64,000 nt of DNA from Alnus glutinosa (taxonomy: Eukaryota; Streptophyta; Magnoliopsida; Fagales; Betulaceae): NCBI RefSeq assembly GCF_958979055.1, contig NC_084898.1, positions 3,606,001-3,670,000 of the forward strand, read 5' to 3'. This document shows positions 1 through 12,065 of this stretch, in pieces (position 1 is the first letter of the stretch; each line of letters opens with the position of its first letter). Below the pieces are notes generated by a model that saw only the letters and a list, made by a program, of their open reading frames with translations, searched no databases and was not told the origin of the DNA. A program made the translations under genes and the position numbers.

Positions 1-1351
1 CAATTGACTTTCGACCCGAGCGGGTCAGCTTCCAATTAAAGTATAGCAGAAAGTCGAAAGTTCAAATTCATTTATGACAACAATCAGGTTGGAAGTCAAA
101 AATAAGTAAAAAAATTCAATTGATTATAACTCGATTCGACTCGATTAAAATAAGTTACTAAAACAATGCCGTTTTGTACATGAGTTACGAAATCAATTAA
201 GATAAAAATAACATCGTTTTGGTGGGCATATATATTCATTTCATCCAGCCAAAAGGCCCAAAATCCTACCCCATGTCCCCGTGACCCCACTTAACTACTC
301 TCTTAAATCTTTTGTTCTTATCATCTCCGTCAAAAGAAGGGTCGGAGGTTTTCTAACTCCACTTACTCAAACGGAGTTAGAAAGTGAAAAATAATCCGAA
401 TTCTCAGTAATTTATTGTTCAAATTTAATATATATATTAACAAAGCTCTTTGTCGAAAGAAAACAGTGTTTCTCACTCCAATGAAATCGATGCAAACCCT
501 ACGTGTAAACCATATCATGATCAGCTACTTGACTTCAAATAAATAAATAAATAAAAGGATAAAAAAAAAAATAAAGAAAAAAAGAAGAAGAGGAAAATAC
601 ACGTACCATATTTATTTTTGTAAAATAAGAAAAAGGAGATACCATAAAAGTACCTAGTGGAAGCACAGTTTGCGTGATTATGAACCTTTATGAAATGGAA
701 AGCATCAAAAGTTCTAAACTTGCTTCATAATCCTGAGGGTCCAGCGTGCAACTCTGCCGCCATGTTCTCCCTGGCCATCCGATACCTAGCATCGTGATCA
801 TCCTGATGCATCGACGGTCCAGCCCTAATCATTAACGTAAATCCTACGGCCTAAAATAGAGTAACCGCATGTCTATTACTGCTATCACTTGCAACGAATA
901 ATTTCCCCTGACTTTTGAGCAAGCGCCACGTATGCAAGTTGTAAAATAATTGAATACCGTTGAGTGTAAAGCAACCTAAAAGTTTGCTCAAAGTTTCAAA
1001 CCAATCGCAGCAAGGGCATCCCGGAAATTCACAATCAAACCAGGGGCAAATCCGAAACAAAACCGGACAAAAGCAATCCCAGTTTCGACAACCAATCAGA
1101 CCGCCGCAAAATCTTGTGTCCCCATTCGCTCTTGTCTCCGCGCACGCAACAACTGTCCGCACGCGATTGCTTCCCGTGGACGGCCACTTACACGTGGCGA
1201 GTACGCTTTAGTCGTACACAAAATATTACATATTTACAATACAAGGCCATCGAGACCACCTAGACAATAATAGTAATAAACTAATATATTGTAGAACACA
1301 ACCAGTATGCGCATTGCGCACTACTATTCCGGCGAGGCTCCGGGAACATCG
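1..1351. other. Upstream region of the PAS-Raf kinase gene
   Basis: No gene was recognised here. The stretch is AT-rich up to about 740. The part from about 740 to 1210 is less AT-rich and probably forms the promoter and 5' untranslated region of the kinase gene that starts at 1352. Open frames in 851-1211 on both strands look like chance frames, with no recognisable domain. A TATA-like stretch (ctaatatatt, about 1280-1289) lies 60-70 bases before the start codon, but its role is uncertain. Confidence 0.5.
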
Positions 1352-4300
1352 ATGGCCGGCGAAAAGTATCAGAAGGGCCTGTACCAAGCTCTGTTGGATC
1401 GGTGTCAGAGTTTGGAGGCGAGTCACGCGAGGCTGAGAGAGCAGTTGGACGAGTTGGTGAAACAGAAGAAGATAAAGAAGGAAGAAATGGAGGCGGTGGC
1501 TTCGGATTACGACTGGGGTCGCCTGCCGGGACTGTTCACGACGGGGAGTCCTTACAGGAAAGTTTTGGAGTGCATGGGCCCCTCTGTTTACGTGTGCAGA
1601 GCTTCTTCTGGGGAGATCATATACTGGTATGCGTGTGTGGCAAAGAGAAATTTCATGAAAAGTTAGACACTCCTTAATTTGTTTGCCTGTTTGTGAGCTT
1701 TTTTGGTTACCCATGTTGCTTTCTCGGAGTTACTGTGAGTGTGAGTCGTGTTACTGTAGCTGTTTTGATGGAACAGTTGTGTGGAATGCAGAATCAAGAT
1801 TTGAGATGAGGGGACGAAACTTAAAAAATGAACATCTTTAAAGGTAAAAAATTAATTTTGGGAGTCGAACTCATTAAAAAAAAAAGGGTTACGAGAATTT
1901 TAAAAAAATTTAGGCAACTTATATCCCAAGCCCAAGGATAGTTCCGCCCATGTGGAATTAAGGTCGAGCATGTTTGATGTAGTGGCGACGGTTGAGATGT
2001 TAAATCACCACTAATTATAAAAGTGGATTAAATGGAAGATAAATTGACGGATATAAAGTTCGAACTAAAATTTTTGTATATTATGATAAATCGTCACTTA
2101 TCTAAAAAATTTAAATTAATTGAAATAAATAAATTTAATCATTTAATTTATATTTTAACAAGAAATATCTTCACTTTTCAAGTAAGTTTTATGTTAATTT
2201 GAATGGAATTGAACTTGAAGAATTTGGTGAATGAATTAATAAAAGTGAGTCTTTGAATAGAGAGGTAGTACAATTTGGTAGGAGATATAATATATTGATC
2301 TTTCAGTCAAAGTTCGAAGATGCTTAATCAACAGAAGTTCACATTCAAAGTTAATAATCTGGAAGATGTGAAGTTCGATAACTTTAACTCGTTAATTTCG
2401 TAAAAAATTACAAGCCCTACTGAGAATATAGTTCAAGGTCTAACCAGGCTCAAGTCTCAAGGCAAGGATTAAATAACTTAGGCATAATGCCTAGGGGCAG
2501 AGCTCTCTGTTTTTGGGGCGCCACCAATGTTAGGTCAATTTTATTCCCATCAAGACTTTTTTTTTGAATTGGTTAAGTCACACACGCATGGATCCATTGG
2601 GTATCCAAGTTAAAATTCTGGCTCCACCCTGCTAATGCTTAATGCTTAATGCTTAAGACCTTATTGTATGGCTTATATGCTTAATGCTCAAATTTCAGCA
2701 AAAGGTATAGGTCTTTATCTCATTAATGAGATTTAACTTGGCTCTCCTCCTGCCTAATGTGCTGAGGCTTGTTGTATGTCATCTTCATATGCTTATCTCA
2801 TATGTCAGCAAAGGCAAAGATTCTTAATCACAATACAGAGTAAATACTAATCTTTACATATTTTAACATTTTCAAGCTTACTTTATTCAAACTTTCACTG
2901 ACCAATCTCACTTAGGACTGTATGGTAACTGATCAGTTAAAAACATTTACCTTTTTTTTTTAAAAAAAAAAAAAACAAATTTGATATGATAATCGAAGAT
3001 GCTTGAAGTGTATGGTGCGTTTGGTTCGTAACATTATTCAATATTCGAACCGGGTTTTTATTCAAAAACCCATACCCGGATCCAAGTTGAATAAAACCCA
3101 TGGGTCACTTGAATAAAGTTTGAATAGTTTGAATAAACCCATCATATATTTATTATTATTATTCTTTACCATATCAATCATTATACACAACTTTTCATAC
3201 AATCCAATCATTTTCAATCATTTTATACTATTATAAAAAACTTTTTTAAAACCCATCATTTATTTTTTATTATTATTTTTTACCATACCAATCATTATAC
3301 ACAACTTTTCATACAATCCAATCATTTCCAATTACTTTATACTATTATAAAACACTTTTTTCCAATCTTTCAAATTCAACACCCAAACACATATTCAAAA
3401 GAATCTAAAATTATATTCAACATCCAAACACATTTTTATTGCCTTGAAATTCGTGATCAGATTCAGAATATTATTCATATTCAAAATATTCGATACCCAA
3501 ACGCACCATACAATTTTTACTATAACCCCTTACAAATTCACGTGACAGTCCACATTTTATAAAAATGAGTGTCACGTGACAATTAACATGTTAGTATATG
3601 ACATAATAAGTGTCACGTGGACTGTTATTTTGTTCCCATTTTCTTAACATATTTGAAGATATGCTTAGATAACTACGTATATTTACTTTTTAGACTGGTT
3701 TTAAAGCTATACTTTTTGAAATAAGAGCAGAGGCCTCGAAACTCTCTAATTTGTTGAGATCTTTTCTGCATGCTCTGGATCAGAAAAAAATGCATGTTAC
3801 ATCTCATCATTAGCTATGTGATTCTTGTAAAACTATCTTAGTGTCAACAGGTTCCACTTAAGACTAAGAAAGAAAGAGGAACGCTATTCTTCACACTCAT
3901 TTATCACACTAATTTTATACTAGTTCACGTAACGTGTTTTAAATGTTTTTTCATGTTAGCCGCTAAAACAACAAAGTGAAATGCAATTCAACATTCTGGT
4001 ATGACCATCTCTTAGCATTCTCTTTGTTCTCTTGTTTTCTATTTATTTTATTTATTATTAATTTTTTAAATAGACTAGAATGCTGAATAGCATTTCTCAA
4101 AAGTAAAAGGAAAGCCACTTAAAATATATATGTTCGGCCGATGTAAAATAAGCGTGATAAATGGGTGTGAATAATAAGAAAGAAATAATTATTTTCTTTG
4201 TGCATGTTAGCAATATCACATCTCGCTTTTATCTCAAAAAAAAAATCTATTTTCAGGAATCGTTCTGCTGAAAATCTCTTTGGATGGAAGGAATATGAAG

Positions 4301-5191
4301 TCCTTGGACAACAAGTTGCTAAAATCCTAATAGCTGAAGAAAATTATGCACCTCTAAAGAACATCATGGGTGGGTTGAGCATTGGGCAATCATGGTCAGG
4401 TCGATTTCCTTTCAAGAAGAGGTCCGGTGAAATATTCGTGGCGATTGTGACAAAAACCCCATTATACGAGGATGGTGAGCTTGCTGGTTTTATCACTGTT
4501 TCAAGTGATGCAACATTATATAACAGCAAAGGCTCAGACAACCTGAGAACATGTCAGGATCATGCAGGGGGGTCAAACTTGAAAAGGATTCAGTGGCACC
4601 CACGTCCACCAATTGTGCCAGTGCCACAGATTGCATCCTCTGTTTCCAATCTGGTGCACTACTACAATTCCTTCAATTCTCTTTCCTCCTATTTTTGTAG
4701 TAACTACAGTGTAATTATAATTATCAAATTAAATTATTGTTTCTAAGAGTGTGTGATCTTTTAGGCCTCAAAACTTTTATTGAGGAGACGTGGAGATGAT
4801 ACATGCAGTGCATGTTATGCATCGATGGACAGGGAGGATACTGCAATAGACTCTGAAGATGTTAAATTAGAGAAACCCAGTACACTAGTAAGTCTCTTTT
4901 CAAATGGGTTACAGATCAAATTTGTGTATGTACTTTTGATGAGGAGATTCTGAAGATTGTAGCATTCACACAAATTGGCTAGCCGGGATGCAAATTTAGG
5001 TGAAAATGTAACTGCATGTGGCTAGCTACTTTTGCCTGATAATTGGTTTTTTACTCTTGATAAGACACGCATATGACTTTAGAATGTAGGTGTTTTGAAA
5101 AAGAAATAATATTTAAATGAGATAGTGAAAGTTTATAGCTAAAATAGAGAGCTGGACGTATGTGCTTTGAAAAAATAAGTAGTTAAAATAG

Positions 5192-5229
<38 letters not shown>

Positions 5230-8200
5230 AGAAGAAGAAGAAGAAGAAGAAGAAGAAAGAAAGAAGATTTTTTTAGCTAAAATGGAGAATAAATTTGTTG
5301 AGCCGGATGAATGCTCATTTGTTATTGTTGACTCTTTAAAGGTACTTTCACTGCCTATCACAATCACAAATATTTATTATTGGGACTCTAGATTTTTATT
5401 TGTCCAATAGGATCATGTGTTCATTATTGGGATGAGAATAATGAGTTCTTAATATTTTTTCCAAGCTATTTGTTGGAGTGAGCCTTTCCACTTTCCTTGC
5501 TTCTTTCAAAATTAATTGTGTTGGAGTGAGCCTTTTGATACTTTGATCTTATTATGTAGCCTGTCTATCTCTATCCATCATCTGTATGTGAACTTCTGCT
5601 AAATGGTATGCTGCCATTGGTGTATGCTTCATTACATTTGAATTTGTTTCAGTAGTTATTAAAATTATTGGGAAACTCTTTCATTGTTCAACCTACTACA
5701 AATAATATTAATCTGAAAAATTCTCCCATCTCAATAGGAATAGCCTCTCCTTTTGATTAACATTTGTGCTATATTAATTGGTTGGGATGGATGACTGTAG
5801 GCAGCAAAGGTCTTGGCAAAGCTCCACATTAAGGGAACTCACAACTCTGGAAAAGAAGATGATGGAAGTATTCAAGAAAATAGTGCTAATGATTCTTCAG
5901 CAAGAAAAGTGATAAGCAATCCTTATTCTTCTAGAGAGGCATCAACTTCAGACCTATGCACAACTGATACAAAGGATAAGGGAGAGATCCCCCTCAATAA
6001 TGTATATGAGCATAGAGCTCCAAATGACTTTGAGGAGACTTCTTTTGTAGCCTCTTCAAGGGAGTGTACCGAGTGTTGTGGATTACCCAGAACTGGAAAT
6101 CCGTTGCCAAGATTAGGCTGCAAAGTCGAAGCGCATGAGTTGGAACCAGAAGTATCAAACTTGAAAGCTTTAGATATAGAAGATGAAAGGCAAAGACAAG
6201 AAGACAGTAAACAGTTCACAAGTTCAGGGGAGAGCCTCGGCAGCAATGAGAGTCCATCAAGCAAAGGGGAAAATGAATTGGACTATATAGTAGATTGTGA
6301 GATTCACTGGGAAGACCTAGATTTTGGGGATGAGATTGGGCAAGGTAAACTTGAGTTTGATAACTTTTTTAGCTGCAGTAGTTCGTTTGTCAAGTGCACT
6401 TTTTTTTAATAATACTATTATTTAACCACTCACTATTATGACTATTAGTCAATATAGGACTTAACATTATCACATGAAATTGAAATAAATCTTCCCCTCA
6501 TGTGTGAGTTTGTATCACATTGACATAAGTTCTTATTGTAAGTGAGTCTTCTATAAATCCAAAAGTGTCCCACATATAAGAGTAAGAGTTGTACACTTAT
6601 CTAAAAGAAATTTGAATCATCAACTTTAATATCACTTGTTAAGAAAAATAATGCATGTCAGATCTCCAAGTGAGGCTTTGATATAAGATGTTGGGCATCA
6701 CTAAACTCAAAATCAATACTCTAACAATATCTTAAATATATGTAGAACTGTCAATTAATCTCACAATCTTATGTTAAAGGCATACGGATAATATTATATA
6801 ACAACAATAGTAGGTCTATTAACTATTTGAAACATTTTCAATTTCCTTTTATGAGAAGATTTAGGCTCAAAGTAAGGAAATAGGAATTTAAAATATGCTA
6901 TAAATATATTCAGAGCCAGCAACTGGCTGCCTGATTTCTTATATCATGAATTGGTTCTTGCCTTACAGGTTCCTATGCTATTGTTTATCGTGGACTTTGG
7001 AATGGATCAGTAAATTTTCATACTTGCAAGTTCCTCTATTTCCTGTTCCAAGTAAGAGTATTAATTCAATGACTTGACCTTAAGAATTGTTGTTCCTAAT
7101 CAGGATGTTGCCATTAAGGTTTACTTCGGGAATGAATATAGTGAAGGAACTTTATGTGACTACAAAAAAGAGGTACAGGAAGCTCAGCTAATTTATAACT
7201 GCTTATCTATGTTGTTTGGGGAAAGGAAGCACCTGATCCTGGGACCCTATGATTTGCATGTGTACGTTTCAGATTGATATAATGAAGAGATTAAGACATC
7301 CAAATGTATTGCTGTTTATGGGAGCAGTATATACACAGCAGCGACTTGCAATTGTCACAGAGTACCTACCCAGGCAAGAAGTGTTTTTCTTTTTAAGAGT
7401 GGTTAATGTTAAAATGTTAATCAAATGATTAAATTTACATCTTCCTATCAGTTCAAGTTTTTGGGAAAAGTGGTGATTGAACATGGTATTTGAGTTGATG
7501 TCTTGAGTTCGAACATTTCTTGTTTTTTTCTTTTGTAGAAGTCACTGATTGGCCCTGCTAGTGTGAGAATCTCTTATTAATTGGGATACTTCATGCTATT
7601 AAAGTATTGATTAAATGATTAAATTTACCATTTCCTATTATTTTAAATTTTTGGAATGAGTAGTGATTTTAACATGGTTTTAGAGCAAATATCATAAGTT
7701 CGAACCTAAAGCTTAAACTTTTGAAATAAGTAGTGATTTAACAACTTTTTTTTTTTTTTTTCATAATTAAAAGGGCAGGAGGGGGCAACCAACTGTGACT
7801 ATCCTATCTAGGCGCTAACATGGTAGCACCTACCCGCTGTGAATTGCTCATGGGGGGCTTAGACGGCAAATAACTGCAGGCATTCTTTCAAAACCGATTG
7901 AGCCATAGCTTGACTCAACCCCACTAGGGAATCAGTGGCACCCAAGGTGGCTAACACTAATCAAGAGTGAGTGATTCCCATTGCAGGATTCAAACTCGCT
8001 CCCTAGTGCATGCCTAACCACATGGGGATTGCTTTGAGACCACTGAACCACCACCACCGGTGATTTAACAACTTGACTCAACCCCACTAGGGAATCAATG
8101 GCACCCAAGGTGGCTAACACTAATCAAGAGTGAGTGATTCCCATTGCAGGATTCGAACTCGCTCCCTAGTGCATGCCTAACCACATGGGGATTGCCTTGA

Positions 8201-9639
8201 GACCATTGAACCACCACCACTGGTGATTTAACAACTTGATGTGTGCATATACTAGCTAGGGCTCAATCTAATGAGCTCAACTCTGTGCATATTCATATTC
8301 TGCTCTGTTTTTTTCTCTTTTTGAGAAGTAAATGCCAGTATATTAATTGTTTTGCATGGTCAGAGGAAGCCTTTTCAAAACACTTCACAGGAACAATCAG
8401 GCATTAGACATTAGACGGCGTCTGAGGATGGCCCTTGACGTTGTATGTTCTTTCTCCCTCTCTCTATCCCTCTGTGTGTGTCTACTTTTAGAACATGAGG
8501 GAAAGCACAACAAAATCCATTTTTTTACTGCAGGCTAGAGGTATGAATTATTTGCATCACAGAAATCCGCCAATAGTACATAGAGACCTGAAGTCTTCAA
8601 ACCTGCTTGTTGCTAAAAACTGGACTGTCAAGGTAATATGTGGTGGTTAATTGCTTTAAATGATTCAAGGAGATTGAGCAATGAGCATATAGCAGCTGCT
8701 TAGAAGTCATTCAATTGTTTTTCAGGTTGGAGACTTCGGTCTGTCAAGATTAAAGAACTCAACCTTTATAACAGCAAAATCAGGGAGAGGAACAGTAATG
8801 ATCTGTATTAATCCCTCTTTTCATTGTTTTTTCTTGTAAAATCTCTTTTTAACTCTTATATTCATATGCAATGGCTACTTTTTGTCGGTGAACATCCTTG
8901 AATTGTTTGTCTTCTACATGCAGCCTCAGTGGATGGCCCCTGAAGTCCTTCGAAATGAACCTTCAAATGAAAAGTAAGTTACATTGATTAAGCTTTAAAA
9001 GTTTCATTTCCCTTAAATCATCATTTATCTCAAAAGCTTAAGCTGAAAGGAATGGTGGATTGAATTTAATCATTTCATTAATATTCTAATATTCTTTAGG
9101 GGCCGGCGGTTGAGTGATATTCATGTGAAACATTTTACTGTAATAATAAAATTCCTTCTTTTTAATCAGATCTGATGTGTTCAGTTTTGGTGTCATCCTG
9201 TGGGAATTGATGACAGAATCCATTCCTTGGAAGAACCTAAACTCCTTACAGGTCTCTCTCTCTCTCTCTCTTGCACACACAAACACACACATGACACATT
9301 CAAGCTCTCTAGTCTTTGAAGCTCCTGTGTGACCATTGTCTTCCATTTCAAAAGGTTGTTGGAGTGGTAGGGTTCATGGACAGAAGATTAGACCTACCAG
9401 AAGGCCTTGATCCCCAAGTAACATCCATTATCCAAGACTGTTGGCAAAGGTACTTCCATTTTCACTACTTCCTTTTCTGTGTTTTACATTAAACTTGTAA
9501 GTTGAACTAAACCTTTGTTTGCTTGAAAACAAGCAGTGATCCAGAACAGCGCCCATCATTTGAAGGCATAATCCAGATAATGATGGCCCTACTCCAAAAA
9601 GCTCCAGCAGTGCCAACCCCGAGGAGCTCAGAACCATAA
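1352..9639 (+). CDS. PAS-domain Raf-like protein kinase (At4g23050 type)
   Basis: Fourteen exons join without frame breaks into 708 codons plus a TAA stop: 1352-1626, 4257-4653, 4765-4887, 5801-6344, 6969-7009, 7104-7172, 7273-7373, 8364-8442, 8534-8632, 8726-8794, 8924-8973, 9170-9251, 9355-9449, 9537-9639. Residues about 11-50 are charged and helical (coiled-coil-like). A PAS domain follows at about 68-180, then a low-complexity linker, and a kinase domain at about 439-695. Visible kinase features are the glycine loop [11 protein letters not shown], the VAIK lysine (K465), HRDLKSSN (D561), DFG (D579) and MAPE (604-606). The third loop glycine is replaced by alanine. This layout is that of plant group-B Raf-like MAPKKKs with a PAS domain, cytosolic Ser/Thr kinases, some tied to ABA signalling. 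The start at 1352 is preferred because MAGEKYQK opens the coiled coil; an in-frame ATG at 1307 would add 15 residues. Intron 7 uses a GC donor. The specific substrate is unknown. Confidence 0.93.
3013..3508. mobile_element. MITE in kinase intron 1 with inverted ends
   Basis: The segment begins TGGTGCGTTTGG and ends with the exact complement CCAAACGCACCA, flanked on both sides by TA. Inside, about 100 bases starting near 3168 are repeated near 3283 (period about 115), so the element has an internal direct duplication. There is no coding capacity. The ends resemble the widespread plant MITEs with a GTTTGG core. Superfamily assignment (Harbinger-like or Tc1/mariner-like) is uncertain because the TSD is very short. 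Confidence 0.75.
3876..4174. mobile_element. MITE in kinase intron 1 with TSD
   Basis: Imperfect terminal inverted repeats of about 35 bases (left part around 3880-3920, right part around 4136-4174) enclose an AT-rich core without coding potential. The flanks TAAGAAAGAAA at 3865-3875 and 4175-4185 match exactly and are read as the target-site duplication. A TSD of 9-11 bases would fit a Mutator-like non-autonomous element. Confidence 0.7.
5136..5288. repeat. Poly-A plus GAA tract flanked by a near-exact direct repeat
   Basis: A run of 36 A residues (5192-5227) followed by about ten GAA units (5228-5257) lies in kinase intron 3. The direct repeat tagctaaaatRgaga occurs at about 5136-5150 and 5274-5288 on either side. 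This could be the TSD of a small poly-A retro-insertion, or a chance or slippage repeat. No SINE promoter boxes were seen in the short body. Confidence 0.4.
7748..8222 (-). mobile_element. tRNA-derived SINE with a duplicated head, kinase intron 7
   Basis: Read on the minus strand, 8059 down to 7748 is a complete SINE of about 310 bases. It has a tRNA-like head with A-box-like TGGTTCAGTGG and B-box-like GAGTTCGAATCC, a body, and a poly-A tail (the T run from 7745). A second copy of only the head occupies 8075-8222. The 15-base direct repeat GTGATTTAACAACTT occurs three times, at 7733-7747, 8060-8074 and 8223-8237: on each side and between the units. The two heads form a 163-base tandem period. 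The repeat is read as the TSD; the middle copy shows that the duplication included one TSD plus the head. Confidence 0.85.
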
Positions 9640-10547
9640 AATTGCAATCAAATATACAGTTGCCTACAGTTTAGAAAAGCTCAAACAGACTAACTGAATA
9701 ACATATACAGTTGTTTTTTAGAAAAGGAAACTGTTATTTCCTTTTGAAGAGGATAGTTTTAAGGTGTGTGAAGGATGGGACAGGATGAGCATTAGATTTT
9801 AGAAGAACTTGCTGGAATGAGTCGTGAGTTTTGGTGGGCTAAAGTGATAAGGGTCTTCGTCTATGTGGTAGTCCAAAAGTTTACCTAAATAAGTGTAGAT
9901 ACACGAAGTGACCCTGCTTTGATTCAACTTCAGATAAAAATAATAATAAATAATAAAAAAATTAGCTTGACACTTATATGAACCGACACTATAAGGATAA
10001 TGGGGTTGGTGGCCAAGCATGGACCCCAAGGTGTTGATTTTTTATTTTTTGTTTTTTGTTTTACTCAAAAAATTCTTATAATTGAATCCTCCATTACCCC
10101 ATGCAATCGTTCCTTTGCATATTCCAGTTTTATTTCAGTTTATTGAAAGACCTTGATGCTGGGCAAAAATAAAGTAGCTTTGAGTTCTTATGCAGTCATG
10201 GGATTCATTCTAGTGGTGTATATTCTATTATTCTGTGAGGAAATAATGGAGCTTTGGTTTGCATATGGGTGAAACATCAAAGACAAATAAATAGTGTGGA
10301 CTTCTGTCAAACACTTTTACTAAATAAAAAAAATAAAAATTGCTAAATGCTACAGTGCTAGCCAATTTTGACTAGCACTATAGCTAATCAATGAATAAAT
10401 AAACTAATTAAAAAATTAAGTTTGATTCTCTCTCCTATTAGGGATAAAGAAATAATATAGCTCAACAATGAACAATAGCTCACTATAGAAGTCAAGTTGA
10501 TGAATGGGACATTGCTATTTATTATTTAAATTCATGGCTCAATTTAA

Positions 10548-10903
10548 GAGCATCTCTAATATTCGTAAATGGCTCATAATAGTCAATTTATGAGCCATTT
10601 TTTGTCTCCGGTGAATAAGCATAATAAAATTTTTCCTTCTAATGTGAATAGTAAATAGACAAAAAGGCATATTCACTATTCACAATACAAATATATTTTT
10701 ATTATTTTCTCTCTATACCTTTCCTTCTTTTACACTCTCTCTCCCTATTTCTTTCACAATACTCTCTTCCACTTAAAATAATATTTAAAAAAAAATAAAA
10801 AGTAGAATAGATAATATGTTGGAGACAGTATAAAAAAAAGTAGCTAAAGTTGAGAGTTGTATTTTTTCAATAATTACTTTGATTATTATTGTTAGAGATG
10901 CTC
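10548..10903. mobile_element. MITE, PIF/Harbinger-like, TAA target site
   Basis: The element starts GAGCATCTCTAA and ends with its complement TTAGAGATGCTC, flanked by TAA at 10545-10547 and 10904-10906. A 3-base TAA/TTA duplication is characteristic of PIF/Harbinger elements. Length is about 356 bases with no coding capacity. A similar-length relative with the same end motif and target is at 39855-40207. Confidence 0.78.
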
Positions 10904-10990
10904 TAAGATGATGAATTTATACCTTCAAATCCTTTGTCACACATAACTTAATTGCATTCTAACCTTAGATCTAACCTATAATAGATGCAC

Positions 10991-11081
10991 CCCAAGAGGT
11001 AATTCAATCGGCTGGGAATCACGCCTTTTGAAGCGAAGGCCATTAGTTCAAATCCCCCCTCCCCCTCTTGTGTGGACATGT

Positions 11082-11110
<29 letters not shown>
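10991..11110 (+). mobile_element. tRNA-derived SINE with exact 18-bp TSD
   Basis: A body of about 92 bases with an A-box-like segment (TTCAATCGGCTGGG) and a B-box-like segment (AGTTCAAATCC), both pol III promoter motifs, ends in a run of about 28 A residues. The exact repeat AACCTATAATAGATGCAC flanks it at 10973-10990 and 11111-11128. The two leading A residues of the right copy are ambiguous because they follow poly-A. A second member of the same family lies inverted at 37679-37790. An exact TSD suggests a fairly recent insertion. Confidence 0.92.
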
Positions 11111-11115
<5 letters not shown>

Positions 11116-11466
11116 ATAATAGATGCACAAAATATAATTTCGTGGAATTGTAAGTTTGTAATACCATCACATGTAAAATCAATGCAAATCAATTGGAATT
11201 TATTTCATTATTACTTACATACCCATCTTTATAACCATAAGACTGATTTTTTTTATTTTTTTTTTTAATGTCTTTATTTTCCTTTTTTCACAGGGGTCTT
11301 GCCCATAATTTTCCATATGGAAGCCATTTTTCTTATGTGTTCTTAAGGCTGAGCACTGCCTTGTACAAATAGATTTCAATCTTTTTCTGGCCCATCTCCG
11401 CCCAGCAAGGGCTGGTTTTATGAATTGTTTGCCTATCCATAGGGCGGAGACTAGTCGTATCTACCC

Positions 11467-11469
<3 letters not shown>

Positions 11470-11529
<60 letters not shown>
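11470..11529. repeat. TA dinucleotide microsatellite
   Basis: An essentially uninterrupted run of about 30 TA units. Such tracts are prone to length error and polymorphism. Confidence 0.95.
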
Positions 11530-11533
<4 letters not shown>

Positions 11534-11656
11534 AGGTTTCCATTTAACCCGTGGACTTAAGGGGTATTCATGAAGAAATTAAATTCTAGTGTTCCTTTCA
11601 AGAGCTCCTAAAAATTTGTTTTTAAAAAATTTTTGCAATCAAACCTAAATTTTTAG

Positions 11657-12065
11657 GGGAAAGTTTACTTAATCTTCTGAATTTTTATCCTTTTTGTAAT
11701 CTCCCCCAAGTTAAAACCAAAAAACTCTTAATTTAGTGTATTTAGCTTGCAATTTTTTTTCAATCTCACCCTTCAGTTAGGATTTTCTATTAAATCCTAA
11801 CAGTAGATGTGGAAGTCACCAAATACCCCTTTTATTTTAAAAATAATAATACTTGTAATTTAAGGGTAATTTTGTAATTTCATAAAATTTACATGAGTAT
11901 AATAGTCATTTCACCATTTGACCCATTCAATTTAACCTCAAATTATAATAGGGAAAATTAATATTGCAAAAAATTATAAACTAGATACACTAAATTGAGA
12001 ATTTTTAAACTTTAAGAGAAAATTTTCAAAAATGATAAAAGTTGAGGAGTTAAGTAAAGTCTTTT
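11657..12065. mobile_element. Fold-back element (long inverted repeats)
   Basis: The left arm (about 11657-11760) and the inverted right arm (about 11960-12065) match imperfectly over about 100 bases. Shared words include ttacttaa and aatttagtgtat. The centre has no coding potential. This is the structure of long-TIR non-autonomous elements, often Mutator-like, in plants. No clear TSD was identified, so boundaries are approximate. Confidence 0.55.

Noticed and set aside
1307..1351. Upstream in-frame ATG at 1307 as the kinase start
   Set aside because: It adds MRIAHYYSGEAPGTS, which is unlike the family N-terminus. The ATG at 1352 directly precedes the coiled coil.
1226..1714. 162-codon minus-strand frame opposite kinase exon 1
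   Set aside because: It is a shadow of the coding exon; no domain, and the plus strand clearly encodes the kinase N-terminus.
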